Source of the DNA: CALMFG01 sp963674805
GTDB taxonomy: Bacteria; Bacillota; Clostridia; Christensenellales; CALMFG01
Assembly: GCA_963674805.2 (NCBI GenBank)
Contig: CAXXNY010000016.1
Span: forward strand, 248,001 to 312,000
Reading direction: 5' to 3'
DNA length: 64,000 bases
Part shown: in pieces, positions 16,586-25,607 of the stretch
Position numbering within the stretch: position 1 is the stretch's first letter
How the letters are laid out: each line of letters starts with the position of its first letter
Made by a program: the position numbers and the translations under genes
Notes under the pieces: generated by a model
What the model saw: only the letters and a program-made list of their open reading frames with translations
The model's database searches: none
Told to the model about the DNA's origin: nothing

Positions 16586-17824
16586 CTATTGATTTAGCAT
16601 GTGAAGCATCGTTTTAACAACAACATCACAAAACTCTTTTTCATTAATATGCGCATCTTTCTCAATAATCTCAATATCACTGCGCAGTTGCTTCTTCATT
16701 ACATCCAAAAAGATCATATCGCCTTCGTGATCCCAAAGTTCGCCGCCCTCAATATCCTGAGAGCAAAAGCCTCGAATCGGGAACAGGAGTTTGACATTGT
16801 CTTTGCTCATATTCATCCGTTCGGCAACGCTTTGTGCCACCGTTCTGATTTCGTCATGGGTCACCCGAACCAGAGTGATTTCGGGGTTGTGGTGATACAT
16901 CTGTCTTGCCCGTTGCTCTTCAGTCAGGGTTTCCACCCGGCCGAGTGCAATCAAATCCGCACATCCCGGTACAATAATCGTGGGCAGATTTTTTTCCATC
17001 GCCGCTTTCATCCGGTGTTCGCATGGCACATGGAATCCGCCGAAATGGATGCTGACCATCTCATTGATACAATACTCAATCGTACCGACGAAATAGTCAT
17101 CCTCAATCAGCTTGTCCATGCAGTCTCCGCCCACGCCGTTGGCGTGAAATGTCAGCACCTCGTACCCCGCCGCTTCCAGCGGAGGCGCAATATAATTCCT
17201 AACCGCTTCGGTTACAGTGCCTAAAATCGTTATGCCGATGCGCTTCTTCTCCGGTTCTGACTGTTTTGCTTCCGCCCTGCTTTTTACCATGCCTGTGATA
17301 GCACCGATTGCATTATCAAAGATCACCTTGCTGATGCTGTTGATGCCCATAATATCGATAATCGAATGCATGACCATGGCATCGTTATTGCGGACGATTT
17401 CGTTGAACTTATGATTGCCCGAGGCAATCGGGGAAATCAACAGTTTCGGTACGCCCATCGGCAATGCTTCCATCGCAACTGCGGCCAGAACCGATCCTTC
17501 GGCGCCGCCGAGTGCAATCAACCCGTCAATCCGGCCTTCCGCATACAACTGTTTGACCGCTTCGAACAAGCCCACCTGCATAATTTCGACAGCCGCACCC
17601 CTGGAACCGGTCGCGATGACCTGTTCAATCGTATGCCCCGCCAGCTCCGCAATTTGGTATTTTGTAAAATCAGGTTCCACATTGACCGGGTCACGCAGTA
17701 TCCCGGAATCAATCACCAACGCATCGACTCCCTGTTTGATGATATTGTCTTTCAGATACCGGGCTTCGTTTCCCTTTGTATCACATGTGGTTAAAACCGC
17801 AATGCAGGGTTTCTTCATAAACAT
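16586..17824 (-). CDS. Tm-1-like (UPF0261) ATP-binding protein
   Basis: A 412-residue UPF0261 protein. Its N-terminal half is a Tm-1-like domain (IAVLTTCDTKGNEARYLKDN, LIALGGAEGSVLAA, GVPKLLISPIASG). The C-terminal half has the second Rossmann-like domain (IGITILGTVTEAVRNYIAPP, FHANGVGGDCMDKLI, IIVPGCADLIALG). The plant homologue Tm-1 binds viral replicase; the bacterial function is unknown although the genes sit in catabolic operons. It follows the Fe-S gene by 7 bases. Confidence 0.85.
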   Translation of the reverse strand: MFMKKPCIAVLTTCDTKGNEARYLKDNIIKQGVDALVIDSGILRDPVNVEPDFTKYQIAELAGHTIEQVIATGSRGAAVEIMQVGLFEAVKQLYAEGRIDGLIALGGAEGSVLAAVAMEALPMGVPKLLISPIASGNHKFNEIVRNNDAMVMHSIIDIMGINSISKVIFDNAIGAITGMVKSRAEAKQSEPEKKRIGITILGTVTEAVRNYIAPPLEAAGYEVLTFHANGVGGDCMDKLIEDDYFVGTIEYCINEMVSIHFGGFHVPCEHRMKAAMEKNLPTIIVPGCADLIALGRVETLTEEQRARQMYHHNPEITLVRVTHDEIRTVAQSVAERMNMSKDNVKLLFPIRGFCSQDIEGGELWDHEGDMIFLDVMKKQLRSDIEIIEKDAHINEKEFCDVVVKTMLHMLNQ

Positions 17825-17831
17825 CCTCCGT

Positions 17832-18938
17832 TTATATCAGCTGACCAACCAGCACATAGAAATCCACGACTTCTCTTTCGCCGGTCAGTGCCTGACCCAA
17901 GGCCAGTTTATCATAAACACTTGATGTTATCACAACGTCCGTTTCAATTTCCCTTATATCTTCCACCCGTTTGCCGACAACGTCTGCTGCCAGTTCGGGG
18001 TACATTTGATTCGCCAGCTGACTGCCGGTTGAGTGCGCTTCATTTTTGTTCCAGATTAATTCTTGATAATCACAGCCGGAAATTTTAGCGAAGACGGCTC
18101 TTGGTTCTTCGGTTACCCCAGTTTCTCGCGCCAATGCGTTTGGATCGTGGTAAGTAACCTTCTTATTATAAGATTTCTTGAAGCTCAGTTTCTTGCCGTT
18201 AAACCATTCGTCAATCACCTTTACACCGCCGATGATTTCGGCGCCGCCAAGGTCAATCCCGAGTTCGTTCAGGTCACCCGCAAGGAAACTTTCCACATCC
18301 GGCGATAAGACGATCACGCGGCCAGCGCCCGTCGCCTTAATCTTGTCAGCCAGCGTTTCTGCCGATTTTTTTGCTGCATCAGCATATCCCAGCGCATAAA
18401 GTTCATACGCGGTGGTGTTTTCATCTTTAACTACAGTAAAGGATACTCCTGCTTTTTCCATGATGTTGATAAACGCTTCCCCGGCTTCCGGCATCGCATA
18501 CAGGACGTCACTGCCGAACACCAGTACATTTTCAGCTTTTCCTGCGTATTTGTCAATCAGCGCGGCAAGGTCTTTGCCAGCTTCCGGTTTGCCGTATGCG
18601 TTCTTATCCTTTATTATCGCTTCTTTTAATGCGCTTACGTACGCTGGTGCTAATCCGGCTTCGACGATATCCCGCCGCGCCGCCTTTACCGCTTCGGGAA
18701 AATCCCATCCGCCCTGGCACCAGTCTTTGCAATAGGCGCAAAGACAGCATTTATATAAGTTCTTAACCAATTCTTCATCATAGTTCATCGCTTCCCGCAG
18801 TATCATGGACAATCCAAGTGCCTGAGACCGCGGCGTTAAGGCTTCCTCATTCGTCACGCGCCCCAATGTACAGACGTGGCGGCACATGAAACAAAATCTG
18901 CATCTGTCTATGTTTTCCTGTTGTGCTTTAATATTCAT
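17832..18938 (-). CDS. Fe-S electron-transfer protein (GlcF-like, partner of the FAD oxidase)
   Basis: 368 residues. Two 4Fe-4S motifs are near the start, C-R-F-C-F-M-C-R-H-V-C (residues 13-23) and C-L-C-A-Y-C-K-D-W-C (residues 65-74). A long C-terminal region follows, with YHDPNALARETGV, the only trace I see of the cysteine-rich (CCG-like) folds of GlcF. The strict CCG signature is not obvious. It probably takes electrons from the FAD oxidase encoded 11 bases upstream. Confidence 0.75.
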   Translation of the reverse strand: MNIKAQQENIDRCRFCFMCRHVCTLGRVTNEEALTPRSQALGLSMILREAMNYDEELVKNLYKCCLCAYCKDWCQGGWDFPEAVKAARRDIVEAGLAPAYVSALKEAIIKDKNAYGKPEAGKDLAALIDKYAGKAENVLVFGSDVLYAMPEAGEAFINIMEKAGVSFTVVKDENTTAYELYALGYADAAKKSAETLADKIKATGAGRVIVLSPDVESFLAGDLNELGIDLGGAEIIGGVKVIDEWFNGKKLSFKKSYNKKVTYHDPNALARETGVTEEPRAVFAKISGCDYQELIWNKNEAHSTGSQLANQMYPELAADVVGKRVEDIREIETDVVITSSVYDKLALGQALTGEREVVDFYVLVGQLI

Positions 18939-18949
18939 CTTTTATCTCC

Positions 18950-20383
18950 TTAAAGCCCCATCTTGCCAGGGTTCATGATGTTATTTGGATCAAGCGTGTC
19001 CTTTAATCCCTGTATCACCTGGAATGCCGGACCGTATTGTTCTTTCATCATATACCCCATCTTAATACCGATGCCGTGATGCTCATTCAACACGCCGCCG
19101 TTTTCGATCGCGGCACGGATGCACTTGAACCAAATTTCGTTATACAGCGAAATCGCTTCCTGCGGATCCTGCGGTACATAATCCGGATGCATGATGAACC
19201 GGTCGTACATCATACAGCCCCACTCATACCAGTGTGAGAAGTGTGCGATAAACTTTACACCTTCGTAGCTCTCCGCGACTTCTTTCATCGCCCAATAGAT
19301 CTTTTCTACATTATTATAAGTTGCGACTGTATCCATGGTGCCGAAAGCCTCCGGCAGATCCATGATATACGGCGGATAAAAGAACTTATACTTATTCTTC
19401 CACCAGCTCTCGCCCATTTCGCTTCCCAAGCACTCGGTAGCGGTTTCTTTACAAATCTTATCCGCAATATTAATCTGGATGTCGACGATATCCTTATAGC
19501 CATCAAACCCGAAGACCAGATATGCGCCGTCCTTTTTAATGCCCATAACGCGTTCAATCTGATGGACGGTTTCCGCTTCGTCATACATGCGGATTACGCA
19601 CGGCTGCAAACGTTTGGTCATAATCTTACGGCCTGCGTCCAACGCATCATGCATGTTCTTAAACATATATGCACGGTACTGACGTGACTCTGGGAAATCG
19701 AACACCTTGACGGTTGCCTTTGTGATGATTCCCAATGTGCCCTCACTGCCGGTAAAAACCTGATTCAGATCCGGACCGGAGGCATTGCGCGGAACGGCCA
19801 GCGTATTAACGATATCGCCATTCGGCAGTACCACTTCCATGCTGATGATTAAATCTTCGATCTTGCCGTATTTTGTGGATAAAACGCCTGTGCCTCTATG
19901 GGCCAGGAAGCCGCCAAGCGTGGCGCATCCGATTGAAGCCGGCAGGTGCATGGTTGAAAGTTTCTTTTTATTTAATTCCCATTCAAAGTTCTGCTGGATA
20001 ATACCGGCCTGTGCGGTAGCGGTGTATGCGGATTCATTGATCTCAACCACCTGATCCATCTTCTTCATATCAACGATGATGCCTGCATGAACCGGCAGCG
20101 CGCCGCCTTGTGAGCCGGAACCACCGCCCCACGGTATAACGGGTATCTTATGCTGGTTAGCGATTTTCACAACCTTTGACACCGCTTCTGTTGATTCGGG
20201 ATAAACAACGTACTGCGGCAGGTTCGGAATTTTGCCCCTGTCTACCCAACAGCGCGGAGCCCAGTAAAAATCGACGGAATGAACCAACTGATCGACAAAA
20301 TTCGTTTTGACGTTTTGTCTGCCAACCGCGTCTTCAAGTTCTGTTAATATTATCGCGTCGAAAAATTTCATTTTATCTGACAT
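18950..20383 (-). CDS. FAD-linked oxidase (GlcD/alkyl-DHAP-synthase family)
   Basis: 477 residues from ATG at 20383, with GGGAG 7 bases before it (a TTG 6 bases earlier is less likely). The PCMH FAD domain is seen: VVYPESTEAVSKVVKIANQH, IPWGGGSGSQGGALP near residue 90, STMHLPASIGCATLGGFLAH, TGSEGTLGIITKATV near 215. The C-terminal domain has the histidine-rich NEHHGIGIKMG near 445 and ends in DPNNIMNPGKMG. Members oxidise 2-hydroxy acids. With the Fe-S protein it forms a GlcDF-like enzyme for an unknown hydroxy acid. Candidate RpiR sites precede it. Confidence 0.85.
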   Translation of the reverse strand: MSDKMKFFDAIILTELEDAVGRQNVKTNFVDQLVHSVDFYWAPRCWVDRGKIPNLPQYVVYPESTEAVSKVVKIANQHKIPVIPWGGGSGSQGGALPVHAGIIVDMKKMDQVVEINESAYTATAQAGIIQQNFEWELNKKKLSTMHLPASIGCATLGGFLAHRGTGVLSTKYGKIEDLIISMEVVLPNGDIVNTLAVPRNASGPDLNQVFTGSEGTLGIITKATVKVFDFPESRQYRAYMFKNMHDALDAGRKIMTKRLQPCVIRMYDEAETVHQIERVMGIKKDGAYLVFGFDGYKDIVDIQINIADKICKETATECLGSEMGESWWKNKYKFFYPPYIMDLPEAFGTMDTVATYNNVEKIYWAMKEVAESYEGVKFIAHFSHWYEWGCMMYDRFIMHPDYVPQDPQEAISLYNEIWFKCIRAAIENGGVLNEHHGIGIKMGYMMKEQYGPAFQVIQGLKDTLDPNNIMNPGKMGL

Positions 20384-20414
20384 ACCCAACTCCCTTTCAA
20401 GGCATGGAAATCAT

Positions 20415-20519
20415 GAAATATATTTTCTTCCATTTGCCATTTAAAGTGTAAATATTTTTTATGGCATGATTATAAAATGATTTTTCTTGTTTGTCAAGCT
20501 ATTTGTGAAATATTTTTTC
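20415..20519. promoter_or_regulatory. Cluster of GAAATATTTTTTC-type sites upstream of the FAD-oxidase operon
   Basis: Three related A/T-rich half-palindromes lie between the oxidase start and the end of rpiR: GAAATATATTTTC (20415-20427), GTAAATATTTTTTAT (20448-20462) and GAAATATTTTTTC (20507-20519). A fourth (AAAATATTTTTTCA, about 21477-21490) is just upstream of rpiR itself. GAAA-N5-TTTC sites are typical of RpiR regulators. A/T richness makes chance matches possible, but the clustering at two promoters is suggestive. Confidence 0.45.
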
Positions 20520-20550
20520 GCATCAGGGCAAAATAAAAAACCACACGGAT

Positions 20551-21411
20551 TTAATATTTTTTCGTCTGCAATGCTTTCTCAATAGCGCTCATCTTTTGAT
20601 AGGATACGTTCTGGTTCTTTAAAGAAATCGTAATATAGAGCGTATCAATAATCGTCAGCTGTGCCAGCCGCGATGATAATGCCACGATATGATACTTGGT
20701 TTCCTCAGATGCTGTATATAGAATAATATCCGAGATTTCCGTAATCGGCGACCGGTTATAATTCGTGATCGCAATGGTGGTGGCCTTCGCTTTCTTGGCG
20801 ATGCGCATGGCATCCACTACGTCTTTTGAACTGCCGGAATGCGAGATGCCGAGTACGACGTCTCCTTCCCCCGCGTTTGCCGTCGCCATGATCTGCATGT
20901 GTGAATCGCTGTATGCAACGCTGTTTAATCCGGCGCGCATAAATTTATGGGCGGCATCCAACGCAATTGAAGCCGAGTTTCCGCTGCCCAGCACAATAAT
21001 CTTTTTCGCCGACATAATTGCTGCAGCAGCCGCTTCGAGCTGGTCTTTATCCAATACCTGAGACGTATACTGCAATGTACTGATTGCGTTCCCCACTTTT
21101 TTTTGAAAGATGGTGAAGCTGTCGTCGGTTTCTTCGGCTTCTTCAAAGATTGTTTTAACCGGATTCGAAATCTCCTGTGCGGCCGTAATCTTAAAATCAT
21201 AGAAACCGCCGTACCCCAGCTTCTTACACGTCCGGACAACCGTCGCTTCACTGGTCTTGGTCGCCTGCGCTGTTTCGGTGACAGAAAGATGGATAATCTC
21301 GTCCATATGGTTTAAGAAATAATCGGCAATCTGTTTTTCGCTGTCGCTTAATGTATCATATACCGACTCAATCTTAATCTTTGAAATACTCTGTTTGACA
21401 TGTTCTTTCAT
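20551..21411 (-). CDS. MurR/RpiR-family transcriptional regulator (HTH plus SIS)
   Basis: 286 residues from ATG at 21411, chosen because AAGGAG lies just upstream; an earlier in-frame ATG would add 18 residues without a good site. The HTH_6 domain covers residues 1-75 (LSDSEKQIADYFLNHMDEII, TKTSEATVVRTCKKLGYGGF). The sugar-phosphate-binding SIS domain spans about 115-250 (KKIIVLGSGNSASIALDAAH, VVLGISHSGSSKDVV, ATTIAITNYNRSPIT). It probably controls the hydroxy-acid operon downstream and its own promoter in response to a sugar phosphate. Confidence 0.87.
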   Translation of the reverse strand: MKEHVKQSISKIKIESVYDTLSDSEKQIADYFLNHMDEIIHLSVTETAQATKTSEATVVRTCKKLGYGGFYDFKITAAQEISNPVKTIFEEAEETDDSFTIFQKKVGNAISTLQYTSQVLDKDQLEAAAAAIMSAKKIIVLGSGNSASIALDAAHKFMRAGLNSVAYSDSHMQIMATANAGEGDVVLGISHSGSSKDVVDAMRIAKKAKATTIAITNYNRSPITEISDIILYTASEETKYHIVALSSRLAQLTIIDTLYITISLKNQNVSYQKMSAIEKALQTKKY

Positions 21412-21556
21412 AGTGTTATGTCTCCTTATGCCAATTACGATAGCATATTTTTTTTCATGAATCAATCAAATATCATAAAATATTTTTTCATTGCCGAAAT
21501 GCTCGCTATAAGATGTAGGCTTTTATAAGTCCGCCTTAAGTGTGCGATCCGCACTA

Positions 21557-21603
21557 TTGACAAGAAAATGCACTGGCGCTATACTTGAGATATTGGTCAG
21601 ACC
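21557..21603 (+). promoter_or_regulatory. Promoter and GntR operator of the lactate operon
   Basis: TTGACA (21557-21562) and TATACT (21580-21585) are 17 bases apart. Just downstream GGTCAGACC (21595-21603) is a palindrome in the setting TTGGTCAGACCTC, very close to the TGGTCAGACCA core known for LldR/LutR-type regulators. Another inverted repeat, GTGCG-ATC-CGCAC (about 21542-21554), lies upstream of the -35 box. The first gene encodes a GntR regulator, so autoregulation by lactate is expected. Confidence 0.7.
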
Positions 21604-21624
21604 TCTTACCATAAGGAGGAGAAA

Positions 21625-22341
21625 ATGAGTTTTACCAAAATTCCAAGTCAAAAGACTTATCAACAGATTATCGAACAATTAATTTCGCTGATTGTCAACG
21701 GCGATCTGAAAAGCGGAGACAAACTGCCTGCAGAACGAACGCTTGCTGAGATGCTGTCTACCAGTCGGGCCTCGATTCGGGAAGCTTTTCGCACATTGGA
21801 AACCATAGGTATCCTTGAAGTCCGCCATGGCGGCGGGACTTACGTCCGCGACTTTCAAATCTCACCATTTTTAAACACCATTGCGCCGTTATTTTTACAG
21901 AATGTCAGCGTCATGGGCGACATGATGGATTTCCGTGTGCTCTTAGAAGAGCAGGCGGTTAAAGCGGCGGCGGTGCACGGCAGCCAGGACGCCATTGATG
22001 GTATGGCGCGCGCGCTGGAGGACATGCGCGGCAATGATCCGTATGCGGCGGAACGGGCGGATATTGACTTTCATATGTCCATCTTCTCGGCCACAGGCAA
22101 CCGCGCGTTTGCGCTGGCCGGGGAATGCCTTTCCTATATTGTCTATACCTCTATCCATACAAGCCGTACCAAGCTGATCGAAGATAAAGCGATTTCGGCA
22201 CGGTGGCTGGATGAGCACCAAAAAATTTATCAGGCCGTCAAGGCGCATGAACCCGAGACCGCAGGCAAGGCACTCAGAGAGCACCTTGAGGGTGTACGTG
22301 AATATATTTTTAAGACTACAATAAGCGGGCTGCCAACATGA
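21625..22341 (+). CDS. lctA: GntR-family lactate-operon regulator (LctA/LutR/LldR-like)
   Basis: 238 residues. The GntR winged helix is at residues 8-75 (SGDKLPAERTLAEMLSTSRA, then SIREAFRTLETIGILEVRHG), followed by an FCD domain with DIDFHMSIFSATGNRAF and DEHQKIYQAVKAHEPE, the His/Asp residues that hold metal and ligand. It has a strong AGGAGG site and heads the lactate operon; the next gene overlaps its stop by 4 bases. Acetobacterium woodii has an equivalent regulator gene at the head of its lct operon. Confidence 0.85.
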   Translation: MSFTKIPSQKTYQQIIEQLISLIVNGDLKSGDKLPAERTLAEMLSTSRASIREAFRTLETIGILEVRHGGGTYVRDFQISPFLNTIAPLFLQNVSVMGDMMDFRVLLEEQAVKAAAVHGSQDAIDGMARALEDMRGNDPYAAERADIDFHMSIFSATGNRAFALAGECLSYIVYTSIHTSRTKLIEDKAISARWLDEHQKIYQAVKAHEPETAGKALREHLEGVREYIFKTTISGLPT

Positions 22342-23615
22342 CCATCAATATACCTTACTACAAAAGCAGCATACCGGTTAACCTGCCGGATTCACAGGTC
22401 AAGGCAGTCTTAATTCCAAAGGAAAACAGCGTACGTAACGTATCAGAATCCGATATTGTGAAACAGGCATTAAACAATCCAATCGGGACTTTGCGCCTGC
22501 GTGATCTTGCAGAAGGCAAGCCGTGCATCCTCATCATCACCAGCGACCACACTCGTCCGCTGCCCAGCCGCATTACTCTGCCGATTTTGCTGGCAGAAGC
22601 CCGGCTGAAAAATCCGGATGCTGAGATAAAAGTATTGGTCGCTACCGGATTTCATCGCGCCACTACACGCGATGAGCTGGTCGGCAAGTTCGGTGAAGAT
22701 ATTGTCCAAAACGAAGCTATTATCGTCCATGACGCATTCGATAAAGGCGCCATGGTTTCTAAGGGAACCCTCCCTTCCGGCGGCAGATTGGAAGTTAACG
22801 CCTTGGTTGACTGGGCGGATTTGGTCATCGCCGAAGGATTTATCGAGCCGCATTTTTTCGCTGGATTTTCCGGCGGACGCAAGAGCATACTCCCCGGAAT
22901 CTGTTCCAACCAAACGATTATGTATAACCATAACGCCGAATTTATCGCACACCCTTGTGCCAGAACCGGCGTTGTAAAGAATAATCCGCTGCATCAGGAT
23001 ATGCTGTTTGCATCAAAAGCAGCGGGACTGGCGTTTATCCTAAACGTAACATTAGATTCCGATAAAAAAATTATCGGCGCATATGCGGGCCACCCTGAGT
23101 CGGCGCACCTTTTGGGCTGTGAGTCGGTTCGCGCACATACCAGTGTTGCCGCAGTAAAGGCTGATTTGGTAATTTCATCCAACGGCGGTTATCCTTTGGA
23201 CCAAAATATCTATCAGGCGGTCAAGGGTATTGATACGGCAAGCCGTTGCGTCAATCCCGGTGGTGTGATTATCATGTTTGCTTCCTGTTCTGACGGCCAC
23301 GGCGGTGAGGGTTTCTACAGCTGGTACGCCGGTGCAGATTCGCCAAAAGCAGTGCAAAAACGCATATTAAGTATGGCACGTGAGGAGACACTGCCCGACC
23401 AGTGGGAAGCGCAGATACTAGCCAGAGTGCAGAACCATTGCCATATCATCATGGTCACCCGGCATGCCGACCCGGACTTGATTCGGGATATGCTGATGGA
23501 ACATGCTGATAACTTTGAAGATGCTTATCAAAAAGCGACAAAATTATTAAATCAAGAAGACCCCGATGCGGTCATCATTCCGGACGGTACAGGTGTCATT
23601 GTGGAGGAATCATAA
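22338..23615 (+). CDS. larA: Nickel-pincer lactate racemase (LarA)
   Basis: 425 residues, the usual LarA length. Residues equivalent to the catalytic and nickel ligands are in place: His in GFHRATT (105), His in EPHFFAGFSGG (172), Lys in GGRKSILPG (182) and His in MYNHNA (198). It interconverts L- and D-lactate and needs the nickel-pincer nucleotide made by LarB, LarC and LarE, whose genes are not in this window. It overlaps the regulator stop and abuts etfB, so it supplies the lactate isomer used by the dehydrogenase. Confidence 0.9.
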   Translation: MTINIPYYKSSIPVNLPDSQVKAVLIPKENSVRNVSESDIVKQALNNPIGTLRLRDLAEGKPCILIITSDHTRPLPSRITLPILLAEARLKNPDAEIKVLVATGFHRATTRDELVGKFGEDIVQNEAIIVHDAFDKGAMVSKGTLPSGGRLEVNALVDWADLVIAEGFIEPHFFAGFSGGRKSILPGICSNQTIMYNHNAEFIAHPCARTGVVKNNPLHQDMLFASKAAGLAFILNVTLDSDKKIIGAYAGHPESAHLLGCESVRAHTSVAAVKADLVISSNGGYPLDQNIYQAVKGIDTASRCVNPGGVIIMFASCSDGHGGEGFYSWYAGADSPKAVQKRILSMAREETLPDQWEAQILARVQNHCHIIMVTRHADPDLIRDMLMEHADNFEDAYQKATKLLNQEDPDAVIIPDGTGVIVEES

Positions 23616-24404
23616 GTGAAGATCATTGTTTGCATTAAACAGGTGCCGGGCACCTCACAGGTGGAGATTGATCCGGAAACCGGTGTGCTGATGCGTGACG
23701 GCGTCAGCAGTAAAACCAACCCGTATGATTTATATGCGCTGGAAACCGCATTGCGCATTAAGGCAGAAACCAATGCCGAAATTGCGGTGATCACAATGGG
23801 ACCGCCCCAGGCAGAGACCGTCATCAAAGAAGCCTATATGATGGGCGCTGATGAAGGTTATTTAATCACCGATCGCAAATTTGCCGGTTCGGATGTACTG
23901 GCAACGTCCTATACCTTAGCCGGGGGCATCCGGCATATCGGAGATTTTGACCTGATTATATGCGGCAAGCAGACCACGGACGGCGACACCGCCCAGGTCG
24001 GGCCTGCCGTTGCCGAACACTTAGGCATCCCCCATGTAACGTGGGTAAGCAAAGTTGAAGATTTCAACAGCGACAGCATTGTAGTTGAGCAAAATATGGA
24101 GGACAGCTTTGAGGTTGTACGGCTGCCTTATCCCTGCCTGATTTCGGTGGAAAAAGACATCCATACGCCAAGGCTGCCTTCTTACCTGAACTATAAAAGA
24201 ACCCTTAATCGCCCGGTCACCACGCTGACTGTCAAGGACCTTTTAGACAAGTCAGATACGCGTTACGGGCTCACCGGATCGCCCACTCAGGTTGAGCGCA
24301 TCTTTCAGCCAGAACCTGCGAGCGGCCATGTGATTTGGGATAACAGTAAAACCGACGGCGCACAGCAGTTATTCGACCTGCTTGTGAATGAAAAATATAT
24401 TTAA
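23616..24404 (+). CDS. lctB: Electron-transfer flavoprotein beta subunit of lactate dehydrogenase complex
   Basis: 262 residues, GTG start after GGAGG. EtfB marks: MKIIVCIKQVPGT at the start, NPYDLYALETALRIK near residue 38, AVITMGPPQAETVIKEAYMM near 60, DLIICGKQTTDGDTAQVGPA near 115 and PYPCLISVEKD near 170. With EtfA it binds FAD and carries electrons. In the A. woodii complex the Etf confurcates electrons from lactate and reduced ferredoxin onto NAD+. It lies directly after larA with no gap. Confidence 0.92.
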   Translation: MKIIVCIKQVPGTSQVEIDPETGVLMRDGVSSKTNPYDLYALETALRIKAETNAEIAVITMGPPQAETVIKEAYMMGADEGYLITDRKFAGSDVLATSYTLAGGIRHIGDFDLIICGKQTTDGDTAQVGPAVAEHLGIPHVTWVSKVEDFNSDSIVVEQNMEDSFEVVRLPYPCLISVEKDIHTPRLPSYLNYKRTLNRPVTTLTVKDLLDKSDTRYGLTGSPTQVERIFQPEPASGHVIWDNSKTDGAQQLFDLLVNEKYI

Positions 24405-24410
24405 GGAGAC

Positions 24411-25607
24411 ATGACCGTGGCCAGTATCCATATTGATCAAAAAAAATGCACCCTGTGCGGCGCGTGTATCTTGGGATGTCCGTTTGATGCAATGGAGCGG
24501 AAAGATGACTTTATCTCCATCACCGCCGCTTGCAAGATGTGCAAGCTCTGTATCAAAGCCTGCCCCGAACAGGCAATCACCATTATCGAAGAACGTGTTG
24601 CCGTTGATAAATCGAAGTGGCAGGGCGTCTTAGTCTACGCTGAATACTTTGAAGGCAGACTTCACCCCGTCACCATTGAGCTCATCGGCATCGGCAAGAA
24701 GCTGGCGGCAAAGGTGAACATGCCGGTTTACTGTCTGCTGGTCGGCTACAATGTCGGTGACACGCCAAAAACATTACTTGAATACGGCGTGGACGCCGTT
24801 TATGTGTATGGCGATGAAAAGCTGAACCGTTTTTCCGTCGATACCTATGCCAATGTGTTTGAAGATTTAATCAAGGATATCAAGCCATCAGTCGTGCTGG
24901 TCGGCAGCACCTCAATCGGAAGATCTCTGGCCCCGCGCGTTGCGACGCGCTTTAAGACCGGGCTCACCGCTGACTGCACCACGCTGAAGATGAAAGAAAA
25001 CACCGACCTCGTCCAAATCCGTCCGGCATTCGGCGGCAATATCATGGCACAGATTGTAACCCCTTATACACGGCCGCAGTTTGCAACGGTGCGCTATAAA
25101 GTCATGGATTGCGCCGAAAAAAGTGCGCCGCACGGAAAGATTGTCAGCAGAAAGATAGCACCGGAACTGCTGGACTCAAAGATTGAGGCTATCAATGTCA
25201 TCCATAAAGAGGCTGTCCCTTCCATCACAGATGCGAATGTTTTGGTCGTCGCCGGACAGGGCGTTAAAGAAAAAGACGACCTAAAGATGATTAAAGAGCT
25301 GGCGCACCTCCTGGGCGGTGAATACGCCGTCACCCGTCCGATGGTTGAGAAGGGCTGGGCGGATTATACCCGCCAAATCGGGCTTTCGGGGCGGACAGTC
25401 AAGCCTAGGCTGATTATCACCTGCGGCGTTTCAGGTGCAATTCAGTTCACCGCCTGCATGAATGCCGCAGACCAGATTATTGCCATTAACGAAGACCCGA
25501 ATGCACAGATTTTTGACATCGCTCACTATGGGATTATCGGTGATTTATATGACATTGTCCCTTCTCTAATCGAGCGCATCAAAGGAGCGGAAAGCTATGC
25601 AGTATAA
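24411..25607 (+). CDS. lctC: Electron-transfer flavoprotein alpha subunit with N-terminal 2x[4Fe-4S] ferredoxin domain
   Basis: 398 residues, about 70 more than plain EtfA. The extra N-terminus carries two ferredoxin motifs, C-T-L-C-G-A-C-I-L-G-C-P (residues 13-24) and C-K-M-C-K-L-C-I-K-A-C-P (residues 43-54). The EtfA part follows, with VLVGSTSIGRSLAPRVATRF and the FAD loop PRLIITCGVSGAIQFTACMN near 325. The ferredoxin domain is a feature of confurcating/bifurcating lactate Etf (LctC). It overlaps the dehydrogenase start by 11 bases. Confidence 0.92.
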   Translation: MTVASIHIDQKKCTLCGACILGCPFDAMERKDDFISITAACKMCKLCIKACPEQAITIIEERVAVDKSKWQGVLVYAEYFEGRLHPVTIELIGIGKKLAAKVNMPVYCLLVGYNVGDTPKTLLEYGVDAVYVYGDEKLNRFSVDTYANVFEDLIKDIKPSVVLVGSTSIGRSLAPRVATRFKTGLTADCTTLKMKENTDLVQIRPAFGGNIMAQIVTPYTRPQFATVRYKVMDCAEKSAPHGKIVSRKIAPELLDSKIEAINVIHKEAVPSITDANVLVVAGQGVKEKDDLKMIKELAHLLGGEYAVTRPMVEKGWADYTRQIGLSGRTVKPRLIITCGVSGAIQFTACMNAADQIIAINEDPNAQIFDIAHYGIIGDLYDIVPSLIERIKGAESYAV

